A stretch of DNA of 64,000 nucleotides, taken from assembly GCF_003369915.1 (NCBI RefSeq), contig NC_046676.1, positions 20,442,001 to 20,506,000 of the forward strand. Direction: 5' to 3'. How positions within the stretch are numbered: position 1 is the stretch's first letter; each line of letters starts with the position of its first letter. Under the pieces are notes generated by a model, which was not told where the DNA came from, did not search any database, and saw nothing but the letters and a program-made list of their open reading frames with translations. Positions 34,896 through 47,642 of the stretch are shown in pieces. The stretch is from Drosophila miranda. Its lineage: Eukaryota; Arthropoda; Insecta; Diptera; Drosophilidae. The translations under genes were made by a program, and so were the position numbers.

Positions 34896-37550
34896 TTAGG
34901 CATTTTTTTTCCGTTTGTTTCGTTGCTTTTTGGCCAGCTTCTGGTCCTCAATGGCCGCCTTCATAGTATCCACGGCACTTGTGGTATGACTCGTGGTTAC
35001 ATCAGAGTTCTCGCTGTTAGGATACTTGAAGCTGAAGCCCCTGGGGAAAAGGGGCTGAGCCAGGAGAGAATGGAGCTGTGCCCGCACTGTTTCCACGTGG
35101 ACGCGATTGCGTCGTCGTTCTATCACAAAGGGGTCCTCATCTTGGTCGCTGCCACTACACCAAATTGTTATATTAGAGCAGATTCGAATGTGGTTTCATG
35201 TAGACTTACGACTCATCGTTGTACCCATCAATGATCATGTCCATTTCCTCGGCGTGCTTCTTCATCCAGCCACGCTCGCTCTGAACCCGCTTGAGTTTCA
35301 GCTCCTCCTTGTCCAGGTCACGAGCTAGGTTTACACGCTCTCTCACACCGGCCAAAAAACGCTCCGAGATGGGGAATAGTGGCAGATCCTCGGCTGCAAG
35401 AATAAATTGTGTGTTAATAAGTCGTTTCGCGATATCTAAGTATCACTCACTTCTCTCTAGTGTTTTGTAGAGCTTCACGTAGCTCCTGACCTCGCCAGGT
35501 TCCATAAACATGACGGTTATTCCATGCTTATTGGCTCGAGCAGTACGGCCCGAGCGATGAACATAGTTCTCACTGGTGCGTGGCACCTGATAGTGAATCA
35601 CATGCTCCACATTCGGAATGTCCAGGCCACGGGCAGCTACATCTGTGGCGATTAGCAGACCTGTGGGACAGTCGCGGAAGCGTTCAAGGTTCTTCAGGCG
35701 CTGCTTCTGAATCATGTTGGCATGGAGTGGAAGAGGACTGCAATCTAGCAGGCCAAAGAGCGTGGCCAGACGCCTGACACAGTCTATGGAGTTGCAGAAG
35801 ACGATGGTGCGGCCGGGATGGCGCTGGATGAAGTAATAGAGATAGAAGTCCTTCTGATCGATGGGACACAGCAGACGGCTTTCGGTCAACGTTTGAGCGG
35901 TTTCTGTCAGAGATCATTTAAGGTTTATTGTGGATGCCATTTGGGGTTCCAATGAGATCTACTCACGTTGAGTGCTGGTTATATCTACAATTTTGGGCTG
36001 AGATATGCCCAGCTCCTCAATGAGGCTTTCGATTTTCTGATCCACCGTTTGCTTCACAAACTTGGGACGCTTTCCCACATTGCGCTCTACGAGAAGAAAA
36101 TTACATATATTTTGACATTGATGAAAGGTTTCTCTATCTTACTCTGCATGTGATCTGGCAGATCATGGACCAAAGTCAGTGTGGCGGAGAAAACAAAGTT
36201 TTGGCGTTGTTGCTTCTTTTGCTCGTCTGCGTTGAGCACCTTGAGAAGGCTCCTAAGCTCTTCGAAATGACCCTTCTCTACCATACGATCCGTTTCGTCG
36301 ATAACCAGGAAGCTCAAATTATCCAGTTTGTTGAGGTGCTGATTGCCCTGGGCAAACAGTTCCCAGAGGCGGCCGGGTGTGGCCACAACGATCTCCGGAC
36401 ACTGCCGGAGCACACGTTCCTGCTTGGCTACGGACAGGCCCCCGAAGATAGCAGCTACTTTGATTCCAGTGTATTTAGCTGCAGACACCAGGTGATTCTT
36501 TACTTGGACGGCCAGCTCCCGAGTGGGTGTCAGCACCAGACCGTACAGGGGAGTTTGCTTGCGCTGTTCACGCTCTTCGGCATCGCTGTCCTCATCGCTG
36601 GCACCAGACACGTGGTCCAGCTCGTCAGGCGGCGGCGTCAGTTCATGCTCATCGTCGGCTGGCGGAGCTATTGGCGCGCCCTTCACTTTGGGGGCCTTGC
36701 GAATGCCAGAACTAGCATTTCTCTGCTTCAGCTCCATAATTCCAGCCAGCATAGGAATGCCAAAGGCCAGGGTCTTTCCACTGCCGGTTTCCGCAGCTCC
36801 CAGGATATCCTTTTTGCCGTGGATGGCAGCTGGCAGAGTCATGGACTGAATTTGCGTGGGTGCCTTAAAGCCCTGTTCAGCCAGTGCTCGTAGAATGTTA
36901 GAGGGCACTCCCAAGCCATTCCAAGCGGACAGTTCATCCTCGTATTCCGTCGAAGCGGGCACAAGCTGAGGTACTTCTTCATCACTCGAGGGCTCCACTG
37001 CCTCCTCATTTTCATCGTCCGATTGTGGAGGTCTCAACAGTACATATTGACCTGAAGGATTGTCCTCGTTGTCGTCCGACTCCGAACCATCTTCTTCTTC
37101 AATATTTTCCTTTTTCAGCTTTCGCGATTCCTTTCGCTTTTGTCGTTTCTCCTTCAGTTTTTCTAGTTTCTGTGCATGACGTTCGGCTTGACGCGCCTTT
37201 CTGGTGGACTTGGCCGTAAACACCACTTCGTCCTCGCTTTCCGATTCACTGGAGCTCTCACTGGGCCCCTCCTCCTCCACAGTCTTGGATACCTTCTTCT
37301 TTTTACTCTTCACTGTCTCTTTTTTATCATTCCTTTTAGAAGCTCTCTTCTTTGAAGACTTTACCAGCTCTGCATCGTAATCCTCCAGAACTTCCAGTCC
37401 AATCAGGCCCTCGTAGCCGCCAAACTCATCGGAAATCACGTGGCCCTTTATTTTAACCTTTTGCCAGTTCTCTGCCTTATCATTTTTGCTCTCCTTGTTA
37501 CCTTTCTTTCCTTTCTTTGTTAGCTTTGCGGTTTTAGCCGTTGCTACCAT
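34896..37550 (-). CDS. CG9143: DEAD-box RNA helicase, DDX24/Mak5 family
   Basis: Exons 37550-36143, 36086-35967, 35903-35451, 35393-35210, 35154-34896 (807 aa). Mak5/DDX24 helicases work in nucleolar large-subunit ribosome assembly. The N-terminus has Lys/Glu-rich low complexity and nuclear targeting stretches. The core has Q-motif APTQIQSMTLP, motif I AAETGSGKT, Ia PTRELAVQV, Ib TPGRL, motif II as DETD, III SAT, IV TIVFCNS, V RGLDIPNV and VI HRSGRTAR. An insertion between motifs I and Ia, rich in acidic residues, is typical of the DDX24 branch. The tail is basic (KKQRNKRKKNA). The D. melanogaster symbol is from memory. Confidence 0.92.
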
Positions 37551-37604
37551 TTTTATGAATTAAAATAAATATTATTCAAATCAAAATTTAGCCGCTGACC
37601 GCGT

Positions 37605-37680
37605 GTTTATATGTTGACAGGGCTATTATGCAGCATACAGCTGTTTATATGTTGATTCGACAGGGCTGTTATGCAGCATG
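37605..37680. repeat. 38-bp tandem duplication upstream of the DDX24-like gene
   Basis: GTTTATATGTTGA...CAGGGCT(A/G)TTATGCAGCAT occurs at 37605 and again from 37643, period about 38 bp with a 3-bp insertion in the second copy. It lies 55-130 bp upstream of the helicase start codon (minus strand), so in its probable promoter. Confidence 0.7.
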
Positions 37681-37887
37681 GAACAGCTGTTCAGTGTTGT
37701 GCAATATATACAGAGTTGCCTATGGCGATGGCAGAAAATTGCCGTTAAATTAAACGGAATGTACACACAATTTTCTTGTATTTACAAAAATAAATATTTT
37801 AAAGTTTGGTTTTTATTCAATCGTGGTTTTACTATTCAAATGTCGACCAATTCGTTTAACAAGAGGCTTAACCGATTTCTAAACGGC

Positions 37888-39137
37888 TTACTGTTCGCCA
37901 GTCACGCCCAACTTCTTCTTCAGGGATTCGGGCATTTCTGGTGGAGGTGGACGTGGCATGCGGAGAGTAACCTTCACGGCATCGTAGATGAACCACTGTG
38001 CAGCAGTCAGAGTGCCGATCATCACAATCCTAGGCACCAATCCGCCCCAGAGACCTGTAGAAAAGTAGAGTTTAAGGCAAGGGCTTACACAAAACCAGAA
38101 TCACTACTCACCAGCCCAGCCCAGCTGTTTGGCCACATCCAGGGCGGAGGCGCCCTTAGCCTGGTTCAGTTTGGAGACCACTGTATCGGCGGGATGCGAG
38201 ACAATGGCGCAGAAGACACCGGCAATGTAGCCAGCGGCGAAGGTGACTATCAGTTGCTCGCCCTTGGTGCAGTCGGCACGTGGCTTGGGAACCACATACT
38301 TGTACAGCAGCTCGAGGGTGCGCTCGAAGCAGGCGAACTTCATCATGGTGTATGGAATCTGTCGCATCCAGAGTGGGACCAGACCCTTGTAGAAGGCGCC
38401 AATGCCCTCCTGGGCAGTCATCTTGGGCAGAGCCTCGCGCAGCGTCTTGGCGAATCCGGGAGTGGTCTGAATCTTGACCTTGGCCGCCTCCATGGGCGCC
38501 AGGGCAATATCAGCGAAGAACTCGGCGGAGGCCGAGGAGGCCAAGTACAGGCCGGTTCTATACAGGAAGGCGTTCTCCTCGCCAATGGCATCGCCGTAAA
38601 TGACTTTGAAGACCTCGTAAAGACCGAACTTGCACAGGCCCTGCATGGAGTAGCCGATGAAGGTGGGTGCCCAGCCCTTGCCCAGACCCCTCACACCCTC
38701 CTCGGCCAAACTGACCCGGAAACCGTTGAACACACTCTTGTACTTGGCCGGATCCACCTGCAGGCGGCACTTGACCAAATCCAGCGGCACTACCATGGTG
38801 TGTGTGGAGCCGCAAGAGATGATACCTCCCAAGCCGCACAGCAGGAAGTATTTGTTCGATCCAAACTCGCAGGAATCTAAACCAGAGCCAGAGATTAGAA
38901 TGGTTTCTCTGGATCATCATCCATCCACTTACCACCCAGAGGAGCTGCGGCGGCGGCGGCAAAGTTGTGGTTGGGGCTATGTTTGCGGGGCGAGACATCG
39001 TCAAGGGCCGAGGCTGACGGGGATGCCACTTTAGAGAGCGCAAGGTCGGAGGCAGGAGTGGCAGCCTGGCAGTTGACGCTGGTGAACGGCGACCTGAACG
39101 ATGAGCTCTGCGCGGACTCGAAGATTGATTTGAACAT
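37888..39137 (-). CDS. Mpcp1: Mitochondrial phosphate carrier protein (SLC25A3 family)
   Basis: Exons 39137-38933, 38876-38112, 38054-37888 (378 aa). An inner-membrane carrier importing phosphate with protons for ATP synthesis. Three mitochondrial-carrier repeats are visible with signatures [20 protein letters not shown] and [10 protein letters not shown]. The N-terminal 75 residues are Ser/Ala-rich, a likely presequence. [12 protein letters not shown] is the C-terminus. Flies have two such genes; placement on Muller C favours Mpcp1 (CG9090), from memory. An acceptor-like CTTTTTAG just before the leader suggests a 5' UTR intron. A reverse AATAAA near 37811 should terminate it. Confidence 0.93.
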
Positions 39138-40595
39138 GTTGCCAAGAGAAGGTGCTAAAAAGAGATGGGAACACGGAGGGAGGAATTAGGATGCTTTAAG
39201 GTTAAGGTCATGATGTAACCGAACGGATTCCATATACATAGAACAGAAAGCATACAATGTGATCTTTATTCCATAATCACTTATGAACTGAACGGAAGAT
39301 ATAGTTCCATTTTCGAAAAATCCCAATATTTTAACCGTTTCGTTTTGACAATATTCATTTCGGACTCATGGTTTCAATTCATTTTTTACATAACTATTGT
39401 TTTCTTTCTCTTGCAAACACTTCATCACAGCATTAAGAATTGCGTAATAGTTTGTTCCCAGTGAGAATCGGTAGCGTAGCACTTTGCTTACAGTTCGAAA
39501 AACTTTGGAAAACCAGAGGCACTTGGGGAATCGAAAAAACACTCACTTCAAAGTGCTGGGGATCGGAAGTGAAGTGCAGAAAGGCCTGAAGTGTAGATGA
39601 AATAAAGTTGTGTTGCTGGGCTGAAATTAGAGGACCCAAAACAACGTTCGTCGCGCGCCAGACCAGAAAATCAAATGCAGCAGTTGCAATAAAAAATCTA
39701 GAGCTTGCAGCCTCCCGCCCAGGGTTGTCAAATGCGATCACAACGAATCGGTTCAAGACAGTTATGAAACGGTTACAGAGAGGTTTATTAACTGACATGA
39801 AAATGTTGTGGTCAAGAAGAAAGAAGGCATTAAAGTAGGGTATCTCCCAAGCATGGTTAGCCTTCAGGTCACCTGACAACCCCTGAGTAGACATTGTTAT
39901 TTATAAAACGACAGAACAGATTTTGGCCAGCGTCTGTCTTTGCTTATAGACTGTATATGTGTAAAAATACATTCATTAACGCTCGCGGCCAGCTGATGGA
40001 TGATTCGCATCCAACGATTCGCTCTGGATCAAGGTTAAGATCTTTTGTTTTATGCAAAATTTAAACATTTTATTTGAAACGTACAATGCTAGATAATATT
40101 GTATGTATTGTATAAGTATTTAGTACTAAAATCGGTAGTTAGTAACTTTATGGACATAGGATTTATTACAAAAAAACGGTATACGTGTACGGCAGCATCG
40201 TGTCGTACGATTGCTTTGCGGGCAGTAAGTACAATTCTGCGATTGATTGGTGCTTATCGAATAAATGCTAAAAATATTGGAAGTAGCTGCATAATATAGT
40301 AATACTTTTTGCAATAAATTACATATGTTAAAATACTATAAATCGAATACATTAAAATGGCAGAAACAACGTCATCACTAAATTGTTGGTGTTAAACTCG
40401 CACTTTTCAGAGGTTGTAACAGATATACATGCACATTCGTGGACATTCGTGGTGTGGATTACACTGTAGTCGACATGGTATCCGGGGCCCAACTTCCGGG
40501 GGTGGGCGGCAGTTGAACTGCCCGTGGGGGTCACTTAATTTAGTTGGCAAACAAGCGGACATCTTACTCGCTAAAACTTAACAGTTCTATGTGGA
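39138..40595. other. 5' flank of the phosphate carrier and 3' UTR of the CACHD-like gene
   Basis: No coding sequence is supported. The right part (about 40060-40595) should hold the minus-strand 3' UTR of the VWFA/cache gene; reverse AATAAA signals are near 40067 and 40157. The left part should contain the leader exon(s) of the carrier. Confidence 0.5.
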
Positions 40596-43500
40596 CTACG
40601 ACTCGGCGGTCTCCATGTGCCGATGCACCGTTACGGGGGCCAGTATGTAGTGGGGTCGCGTCTCGTCAGCTTCGACGGCGCACAGGGGCAGCGTTGTCTG
40701 GCCATAGACGCCGCCGCCCGGTGGTCCCCGACAGGGCGAGGGCGTGGCCTGCATCTGCTGATGCTTGTATCGCTCCGTCTTCGAGGTGGGCTGATTGCTC
40801 AAGTAGGGATGAGTGTTCGGCTGTGTCGAAGACTGCTGGCGATTGGTTGGACTGGATATAGAGGTGGATATGGACATGGTGTCCGACTTGCTGTGCCGCT
40901 TATCGTTCAGGAGCAGCGGCTCGGCCAAGGTGAAACACTGCTGGTCGGAGCTGTCCTCGTGCGGAGTCATGGTGCTGTAGCCATGATCGGACTCCCCGTT
41001 GGGCGGCCGTCGGTAGCTGCTGCCGCTGGAGACGTGATAGGGCGAAATGTCCGCCGCATGCATTAGCTGCCGCTGGGCGGCCGTGTGATCGTAGCCCCCT
41101 CCGAGCGGAGGCTCGTCGTGGGCCTTGCAGTCGTCAAAGTTGAATCTGGACAGCGGCAATCCGTAGTTCTCCTCCTGAACGGAGTCCACGTAGAACTGTT
41201 CCTGGGCCTGGGAGTCCAGGTTGTGCCTGTAGCAGTAAATGGCAAACGCAATGACTATGGCAAGGACGACTACGGCACCCCCGAGGGGTCCAAAGGCGGA
41301 GTAGGCATGCTGCTCTCTCTGGGGATTATGGGCAGCTAACAGCTCCAGCTCGTCGAGCTCGCCATAGGGCGTCAATGAAGCCAGCACACCGTTGAAGCAG
41401 CTGGCCTGGGAGGCACAGAAGGAGTTACTGAAGCTATTTCCCTCCACATCCTGCTGGCACCACTCGCAGCCCATCACGCCCAGGCACTCCCTCTGGCTGG
41501 AGTACGATTCGCAGCCTCCCGCTACCACACAACTTGGCAGTCCGCTCAGCAACTGGGTGGTCGGGGGCAGGGCTATAAAGTGCTCGCTGGGAGGCGAGCA
41601 GTATGGGAAGTGTTGCGTGTAGTTGGCGTAGTACTCGAAGGACGAGGATGTGTTTCCGTCCCCCACCATGGGGCACTCGCAGGGGCATTCGCAGTCTGTC
41701 TGATCCATTCGCTTGCAGTTGAGGCACTCCCGGTCGATGGTGCTGCACGGACAGAAGGCTCCTCCGTCGCAGCTGGAGTTCAGCACGGCGGCAAAGAGAT
41801 TGCTGCCCCGGATCAGGGCAATGGCGTACTTGGTCCGCTCGCCATGCACCACGTTGCCCAGGATGCTGGCCAACGAGGTGTTGAAGGCGTAGTAGCGCTG
41901 CAGAGTACGGTTCTGGTAGCTGGCACAACCCAGTTTCCGCACCAGCTGGCCGTGGTTGAGCATGTCGTTGGCCAAGTACGATTCCTTGTGTGTGAGATGC
42001 TCATGCGGTCGCCTCTGATTCCTCGTGGGCGTGGCCGGCTGCAGCATGCTGGGATGGGCCAGCAGGTAGCCCTCGTGTTCGAATATCAGGCATTTCATGT
42101 GCGGCAATAAGCACAGCGGCGTGCTCTCCAGGATCAGGCGATAGTAGAAGGCATAGGGTACATCTAGGGCGACCACACCCACCGGCCTGTCCTGCTGGGC
42201 CGAGTGGAGGGCATGCGCCTTGCCCTCGAAGATGGTGTGCGCCAGGGTGACGATGTATCCGGCTCCTCCCGCATCCAGATACGGGGCTGTGCTTACAATT
42301 TTCCCCGGCTGGGCCATGGCCTGACGGAACCATGGCCTCCGAGTGGGATCGTAGCTGCTGCTGAGCAGGCAACCCGGATACAGCTGGAGCACTCCACTTA
42401 CACTGGCCATGTATCGTCGAATAATGTGATCGCGCAGCGATCCCCGTGTATCCTGATGCCGACGACGCAGCTGCTGCAGGGCCTGGTAGAGCATACTCAC
42501 CTCATGCCGGATGCTGGGTCGCAGACCGGGATTGGCCAGCACGTCGGTCGGCTCCTTTAGATACGCCATAATGTTTTCCACATGTCGGAGCTGTGTGCTC
42601 GGGCGATTGTTGTGCAGGAATCCGAATGGCGACTCAAAGGCAGCTGCGCTAAGAAACAGCGTGGGTGCATCTGCAAGAGATTCAAGTATGTAATCCATGT
42701 GGGGACGACTCTTTTATGTGATGTGCCCGATGTACTCACCCATTGTGGCCATTTGTCTGAAGTAGCGACAGATCTTAGGCACTGCAGTCCCGCCCTGGGC
42801 GAGGTCCAGCCGATGATATAGCAAGTCCATGCTCTCTCCGTAGTAGCCGGGCTCGTAGTTGGACACGGTATCCTTCAGGTTGTATCGTTGCGCGGAATCA
42901 TTCCGCATGACATCGCTGCCACTACTCACCAAGCACACCACGTAGATGCCCAGCACGGATTGCCAGTGGTAGGTGCGTTGCAGCCGTTGCTTGCCGAGAT
43001 AAACTTCCGTTGTGGCATTACCACTCTCCTCGTGCAGGAGGCGCTCCCGAATCTGGCCGGAGAAGTCCGTGGCATTCTCTAGGTAAGCAATATTCACGGG
43101 ATACGAGGCCTCTCTCTGGATGAGCGGGCGGGGAAAGGCCGGGTGGGCCAGAGTGTTGCCAGAGGAGCGATCGAGGAGGAAGGCATAGCCACTGCCCTGC
43201 CTGGCACTGGGAGCAGCACTGGGGTAGTTGAGCAGATCCTCTAGCAGATCCGCCAGGTACAAGTTGACTCCTACAACACCATATGGAGGCACTGCATGCG
43301 TTATAGAGACCAGAACATCTGCGAAGGGGAGGAATATTATAGAGGATTGTGGAAAAGAGTGAACTGAGCTCTCACCTCCGCTCTCTGCATCCACAATGGG
43401 AGGATGGACCTCCAACGTATCCGTCAAATATCGTTCCACGAAAAGCTGGCCAAAGATCCGGGAACTGGTTTGCGGAAGCAACGTCTCCGCATGCATTTTG

Positions 43501-45207
43501 CTGAGCACAAAGAAGCGCCCAGCCAACTGTGATGGCTGCTGTCCAATGGGCCACCATTTTGTCACATTAATTTCGTATTTTGTATAGTTCTGGGTAGCCA
43601 CATCGCTTAGGAATTGCTTTTCGTACATAATCCGCTTTTCATCCAGGACCACGGCGCAGGTATTGATGATCACTGGGGCTTTGAGGTGTCCCTGGCCTTC
43701 AGCAACCACTCGAAGAACAGCCATGGCATCCGATAAGTTTGTCAGGAGGCCACGCGTCACATACACAAACTCTACTGGTTGCTCCGCTGTGTTAAGCATT
43801 CCCGATTTCTGGAGGCGTCGGAGCAGGTGAAAGGCATACTCGAATCCCAATGTATGGTTGGTGAGAGCGTGGGCCCGGCTCAAGCTGTTAACATAGCTAA
43901 GTATCTCCTCCTTGTGGGCACGGGTGGCACCATAAACTCCGTGCACAGCTTCCGACGGGAAGGCATCCAGAGCCATAATGTTCGCCTCGCTGGCAACCGT
44001 CACCAGCGAGACTTTATCCGTGTCCTCTAGCAGCTGCAGCATCTCGTGAACTGCAAGAAACTCAAACTGTGATCTCTGAAGCTGAGGAAGAGGTCTAAAT
44101 GTAATATTTACCAAAGTTTTTAGTGAGATCAAACAACTCGGCGTTCAGAGCCGATCCCACATCGATGAGGAGCAGCACAAACTTTTGCTTAATGGCCGAA
44201 ACATAGAGCTGTCGGAAGTGGAGGCTAGCTGGGGCTCCATCGGAATTGGACAGGAAGTATATGTGCTTGAAGTGGTTGCCGCTGGTATTTGAGGCTTCTG
44301 CATCGCTCAGGCTGAGCCTCCGCTTGAGTTGGAAGAGCTGATCGGATATGTAACCATTGACAGCCAATGATCGGGCATTGTTTTCATTCAGGAATGCGCC
44401 GCGCGCATCATCCGACTTGAGATAGTTGAGGATTTGTATCTGCTGCTTGTTATAATGGAGAGACTGGGACGTGGCAGAGGAGGCAGTGTCCAGATCATTC
44501 TCATAATCAGGCTGACAATTCTCGATTTGGGTGTTTAAATAGAGCTGATTCTGGGTCTCTTGATCTGGTTTCTTGGCATGAAAGTCTTCCATTTCCGAAT
44601 CCATGTCAAACTCACTCTCCAGTTCCTCATCCTCGTCATCGTAGCTGTACTGCAGAACTTTGCTGAGATTATAGCGAAACAGATCGCGCAGCTCCAGAAC
44701 TAAGTGGGTGGCTTTCAGGAGCTTCTTGCTGAGACGCTTGCTAAACAGCTTTAAATCCCGCTGCAGTTGGGGATTGGCCTGCGCGCTGTCGTTGGTGAAC
44801 GACTGACGAGCTGGCGCCGCTCCGTTTGCACTGGTAAAGTGTATAGCGTCAAAGATTTCCTAGGAATGGCCGGGATTAGACGGAAGTTCATCGGGAAAAT
44901 CGGCTGGGACACTTACTTGTATTTTGGCCACTCGCATCTCCACATTGCGTATGCTGCGTAGCTTGCTCTCCATGTTGTGTCGCAGCTGCATCACGTTTTG
45001 CTGATTATAGTTGGTAAAGAAAACGCTCGCCGACGTCTGCTGGAGGGGCATAAAGCCAGCTGCTCCTTCGACCCCCAAGTCTGTAGGCACTTTGTTGGCA
45101 TTGCTTGTTTTGTTGGATATGATTAGAGGAACGTGTTGACTGATAGTTGGAGACGCCAGCGCTGCCAGGACAAGCAACGCGATGCGCAAGCTGCTGCTGT
45201 GCCACAT
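40596..45207 (-). CDS. CG16868: VWFA and cache domain-containing membrane protein (CACHD1-like, alpha2delta-related)
   Basis: Exons 45207-44917, 44859-44112, 44050-43376, 43318-42740, 42670-40596 (1455 aa). Related to calcium-channel alpha2delta subunits; vertebrate CACHD1 modulates voltage-gated calcium channels. Seen: a signal peptide (SLRIALLVLAALASPTISQ), a VWFA domain starting FVLLLIDVGSALN, two cache-like regions with the intervening PPYGVVGVNLYLADLL strand, Cys-rich segments (ECLNCKRMDQTDCECPCECP; ECLGVMGCEWCQQD), a single membrane span AVVVLAIVIAFAIYCYRH, and a roughly 200-residue Ser/Pro/Gln cytoplasmic tail. The MIDAS reads D-V-G-S-A rather than DxSxS. A single transmembrane segment with a long tail fits CACHD1 rather than GPI-anchored alpha2delta. 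The symbol is from memory. Confidence 0.88.
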
Positions 45208-45575
45208 GTTGTATCAATCTTTTGGACAATACTGGCACACTGGCCACTGGCACATAAACGGGTTACCGCATCACTGAAAACAAAAACCAATTCAAGTTCA
45301 CTTAAGGATTGGCCAGTAAAGAAGACAATATTACCTGAATCCCTTTTGTCTTCCACGCTGTCTTGTTTATCGAATTTCTGTTAAGATATGTGTATGCTTC
45401 GTCAGCGTGCGGCTTGGCAAATGAGTGCTCATTGGTTGAATGAATTGGGGCAGCTTTCTTTTAACATTTAATCACACTTTTCATTCTGTTTTAACTTAGA
45501 AAATTAGTAGTATAGTTTAGTTTTTTTAATTTTTTCATGGAAAAACATCGATGTTTTTGTAAATTGTAAATACTA
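45208..45575. other. 5' flank of the CACHD-like gene
   Basis: Contains the minus-strand leader of the VWFA/cache gene immediately before the repeat cassette. No TATA box is recognised and no coding ORF is supported. Confidence 0.45.
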
Positions 45576-47206
45576 CGGCCAGAGTGACCTGACACTCAGA
45601 AATATACCAAAATATACCGTCTCATTTTAAAAATATACCGTAAATATACTGACGAATTCAAGTTCTATTTGACGTATTCCTCGTTTTTGATATTCCGACG
45701 AATATTACTAGCTATATAGAACATTCAGCCATGCCCACATAATTTTAGCCCGTTGATGAATAAATTTTCTACACAATTGGTTAGTTTTTAGTCCTTGCTT
45801 TTATTGTATTTTGACTAAAACAAGGTTTAAACAAAATAGTTCAACAAAAAAAAAAGTCGCAGTGTTGCTGGTATTTGAAGACGTGATGCGTGTATAGCCC
45901 TTTGTACACCCTATTTCGCTAATTTTATATGAAGATCAAACGTAATTTATTAAGACCTTTTCTCAAATTGATATGTTTTTGACTTATTCATGTGTTTTAT
46001 TAGTATCTTGTATATATTTATCTCGATCCTGATACCTACTGAGCCCTGGAAGACAAACATTTTTTCAATTCTATAACATCCATTTCCCCCAGGGTATGTG
46101 TGCATGGAATTAGCAACATGTTTGTGTATGGAATGAGACTCATTGTTGCAAAAGCGAAACTGCGGCGAATCGGGTATTGCCTATATTTCAAGCTATAGAT
46201 GCCCACTTAGCTTTATCCCATAGATAAATGCATTTTCTACAAGATTGCTTCTCTTAATTACCTTTATGTATTTTATTTTGACTAAAATACGGTTTTCAAG
46301 TAAATGTTGCCGCAACAGTGTGTATGGAATGTGCAACATTGTGTATGGAACGAGACTCATTGTTGCTAAAGCGAAACTGCGGCGAACTGCGGCGAACTGC
46401 GGCGAACTGCGGCGAACTCAAATTCGATTCAAAAAACGACCAATTCTTTGTTCCGTTGAATAATACTATCTATATGGAACATTTAGCCATGCCCACTCAA
46501 TTTTGTACGATTGATGAATCAATTCTATACATGATTGGTCTATTCGAAATACTTGCATTTATTGGATTTTTATATAACATTGAAAATGAAATTAATAAAT
46601 GACAAAAATACCATTTAGCACTTAAAAACACCACATGGGAGCGCGGCGAAAACCAGTTTCTACAGTATGACCCTCATATACGGTCTCATTTGAAAAATAT
46701 ACCGAGTGGTGCGCGCCAAATTGAACTTTTTTTAATGTGAGCGACAAGGATTTAAATGTTGTCAACCGGGCCTTTATCTATGCCCACATAATTTTAGCCC
46801 ATTGATGAATAAATTTTCTACACAATTGGTTAGTTTTTAGTAAGGTTTAAACAAAATAGTTCAACAAAAAAAACAGTCGCAATGTTGCTAGTATTTGAAG
46901 ATATGATACGTGTATAGGCCTTTGTGCACCCTATTTCGTTAATTTTATATGTAGATCAAACGCAATTTATTAAGACCTTTTCTCAAATTGATATGTTTTT
47001 GACTTATTCATGTGTATTATTAGTATCTTGTATATATTTATCTCGATCCTGATACCTACTGAGCCTTGGAAGACAAACATATTCACAATTCTATAACATC
47101 CATTTCCCCCAGGGTGTGCATGGAATGGGACTCATTGTTGTCAGCCGGTTATGACGACTAATTCCTGGTTATTTATAGTGCCAGCGTATGGTCACTCTGG
47201 AAGTAA
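45576..47206. repeat. TATACCG-rich repeat cassette, second locus
   Basis: Fills the head-to-head gap between the CACHD-like gene and the secreted-protein gene. 45720-46605 is nearly identical to 15700-16560, apart from a fourfold GCGGCGAACT run (46379-46418) that is shorter at the first locus. 46780-47130 repeats part of the same block again. The locus is bracketed by CCAGAGTGACC (about 45579) and its inverse GGTCACTCTGG (about 47190). No ORF is supported. Confidence 0.8.
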
Positions 47207-47583
47207 CGTATTTTTTTCAAATTTGAAAGGACAGCCAGCAGTTGGAGAAGGAACACAGGTTAATAAATCTATCTAGATAGATAATGACTTTGAACTTGAA
47301 GAACACGTCACTCTACGAATGGTAATTTGGAGGTAACTATTAGTAACGAGAAAACCTATTTTTTGTGATATTGTCCGATAACGGTCGCGCCTGTGCCAAA
47401 AATGTGCTCATCCGTTGTCTAAAGGTCATATTCACGCGATTCTGTTGCGTTTTCTGCTTGTCGATTGGATACGTGACTATGTGGCCTGAGATGGATCAGA
47501 TGCCGCCGCCCCTTCCAATGTGTGTCAGCCGAACAGGGCGCGTGCCTGGCATATCAACGATGCGAGTGGTTTAGATATTTTAA

Positions 47584-47590
47584 TATAAAA
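47584..47590 (+). promoter_or_regulatory. TATA box of the 47.6-kb secreted-protein gene
   Basis: TATAAAA, followed about 30 bp downstream by an initiator-like GCAGTTT and 59 bp upstream of the start codon at 47643. TATA promoters are common in regulated fly cuticle genes. Confidence 0.6.
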
Positions 47591-47642
47591 ATGCGTAAGT
47601 CCCAAACATTTGATTGCAGTTTCTATTGTAACGTCCATCAAA

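Noticed and set aside
37678..38880. 400-codon ORF on +
   Set aside because: Shadow of the phosphate carrier exons, which carry all three carrier signatures on the other strand.
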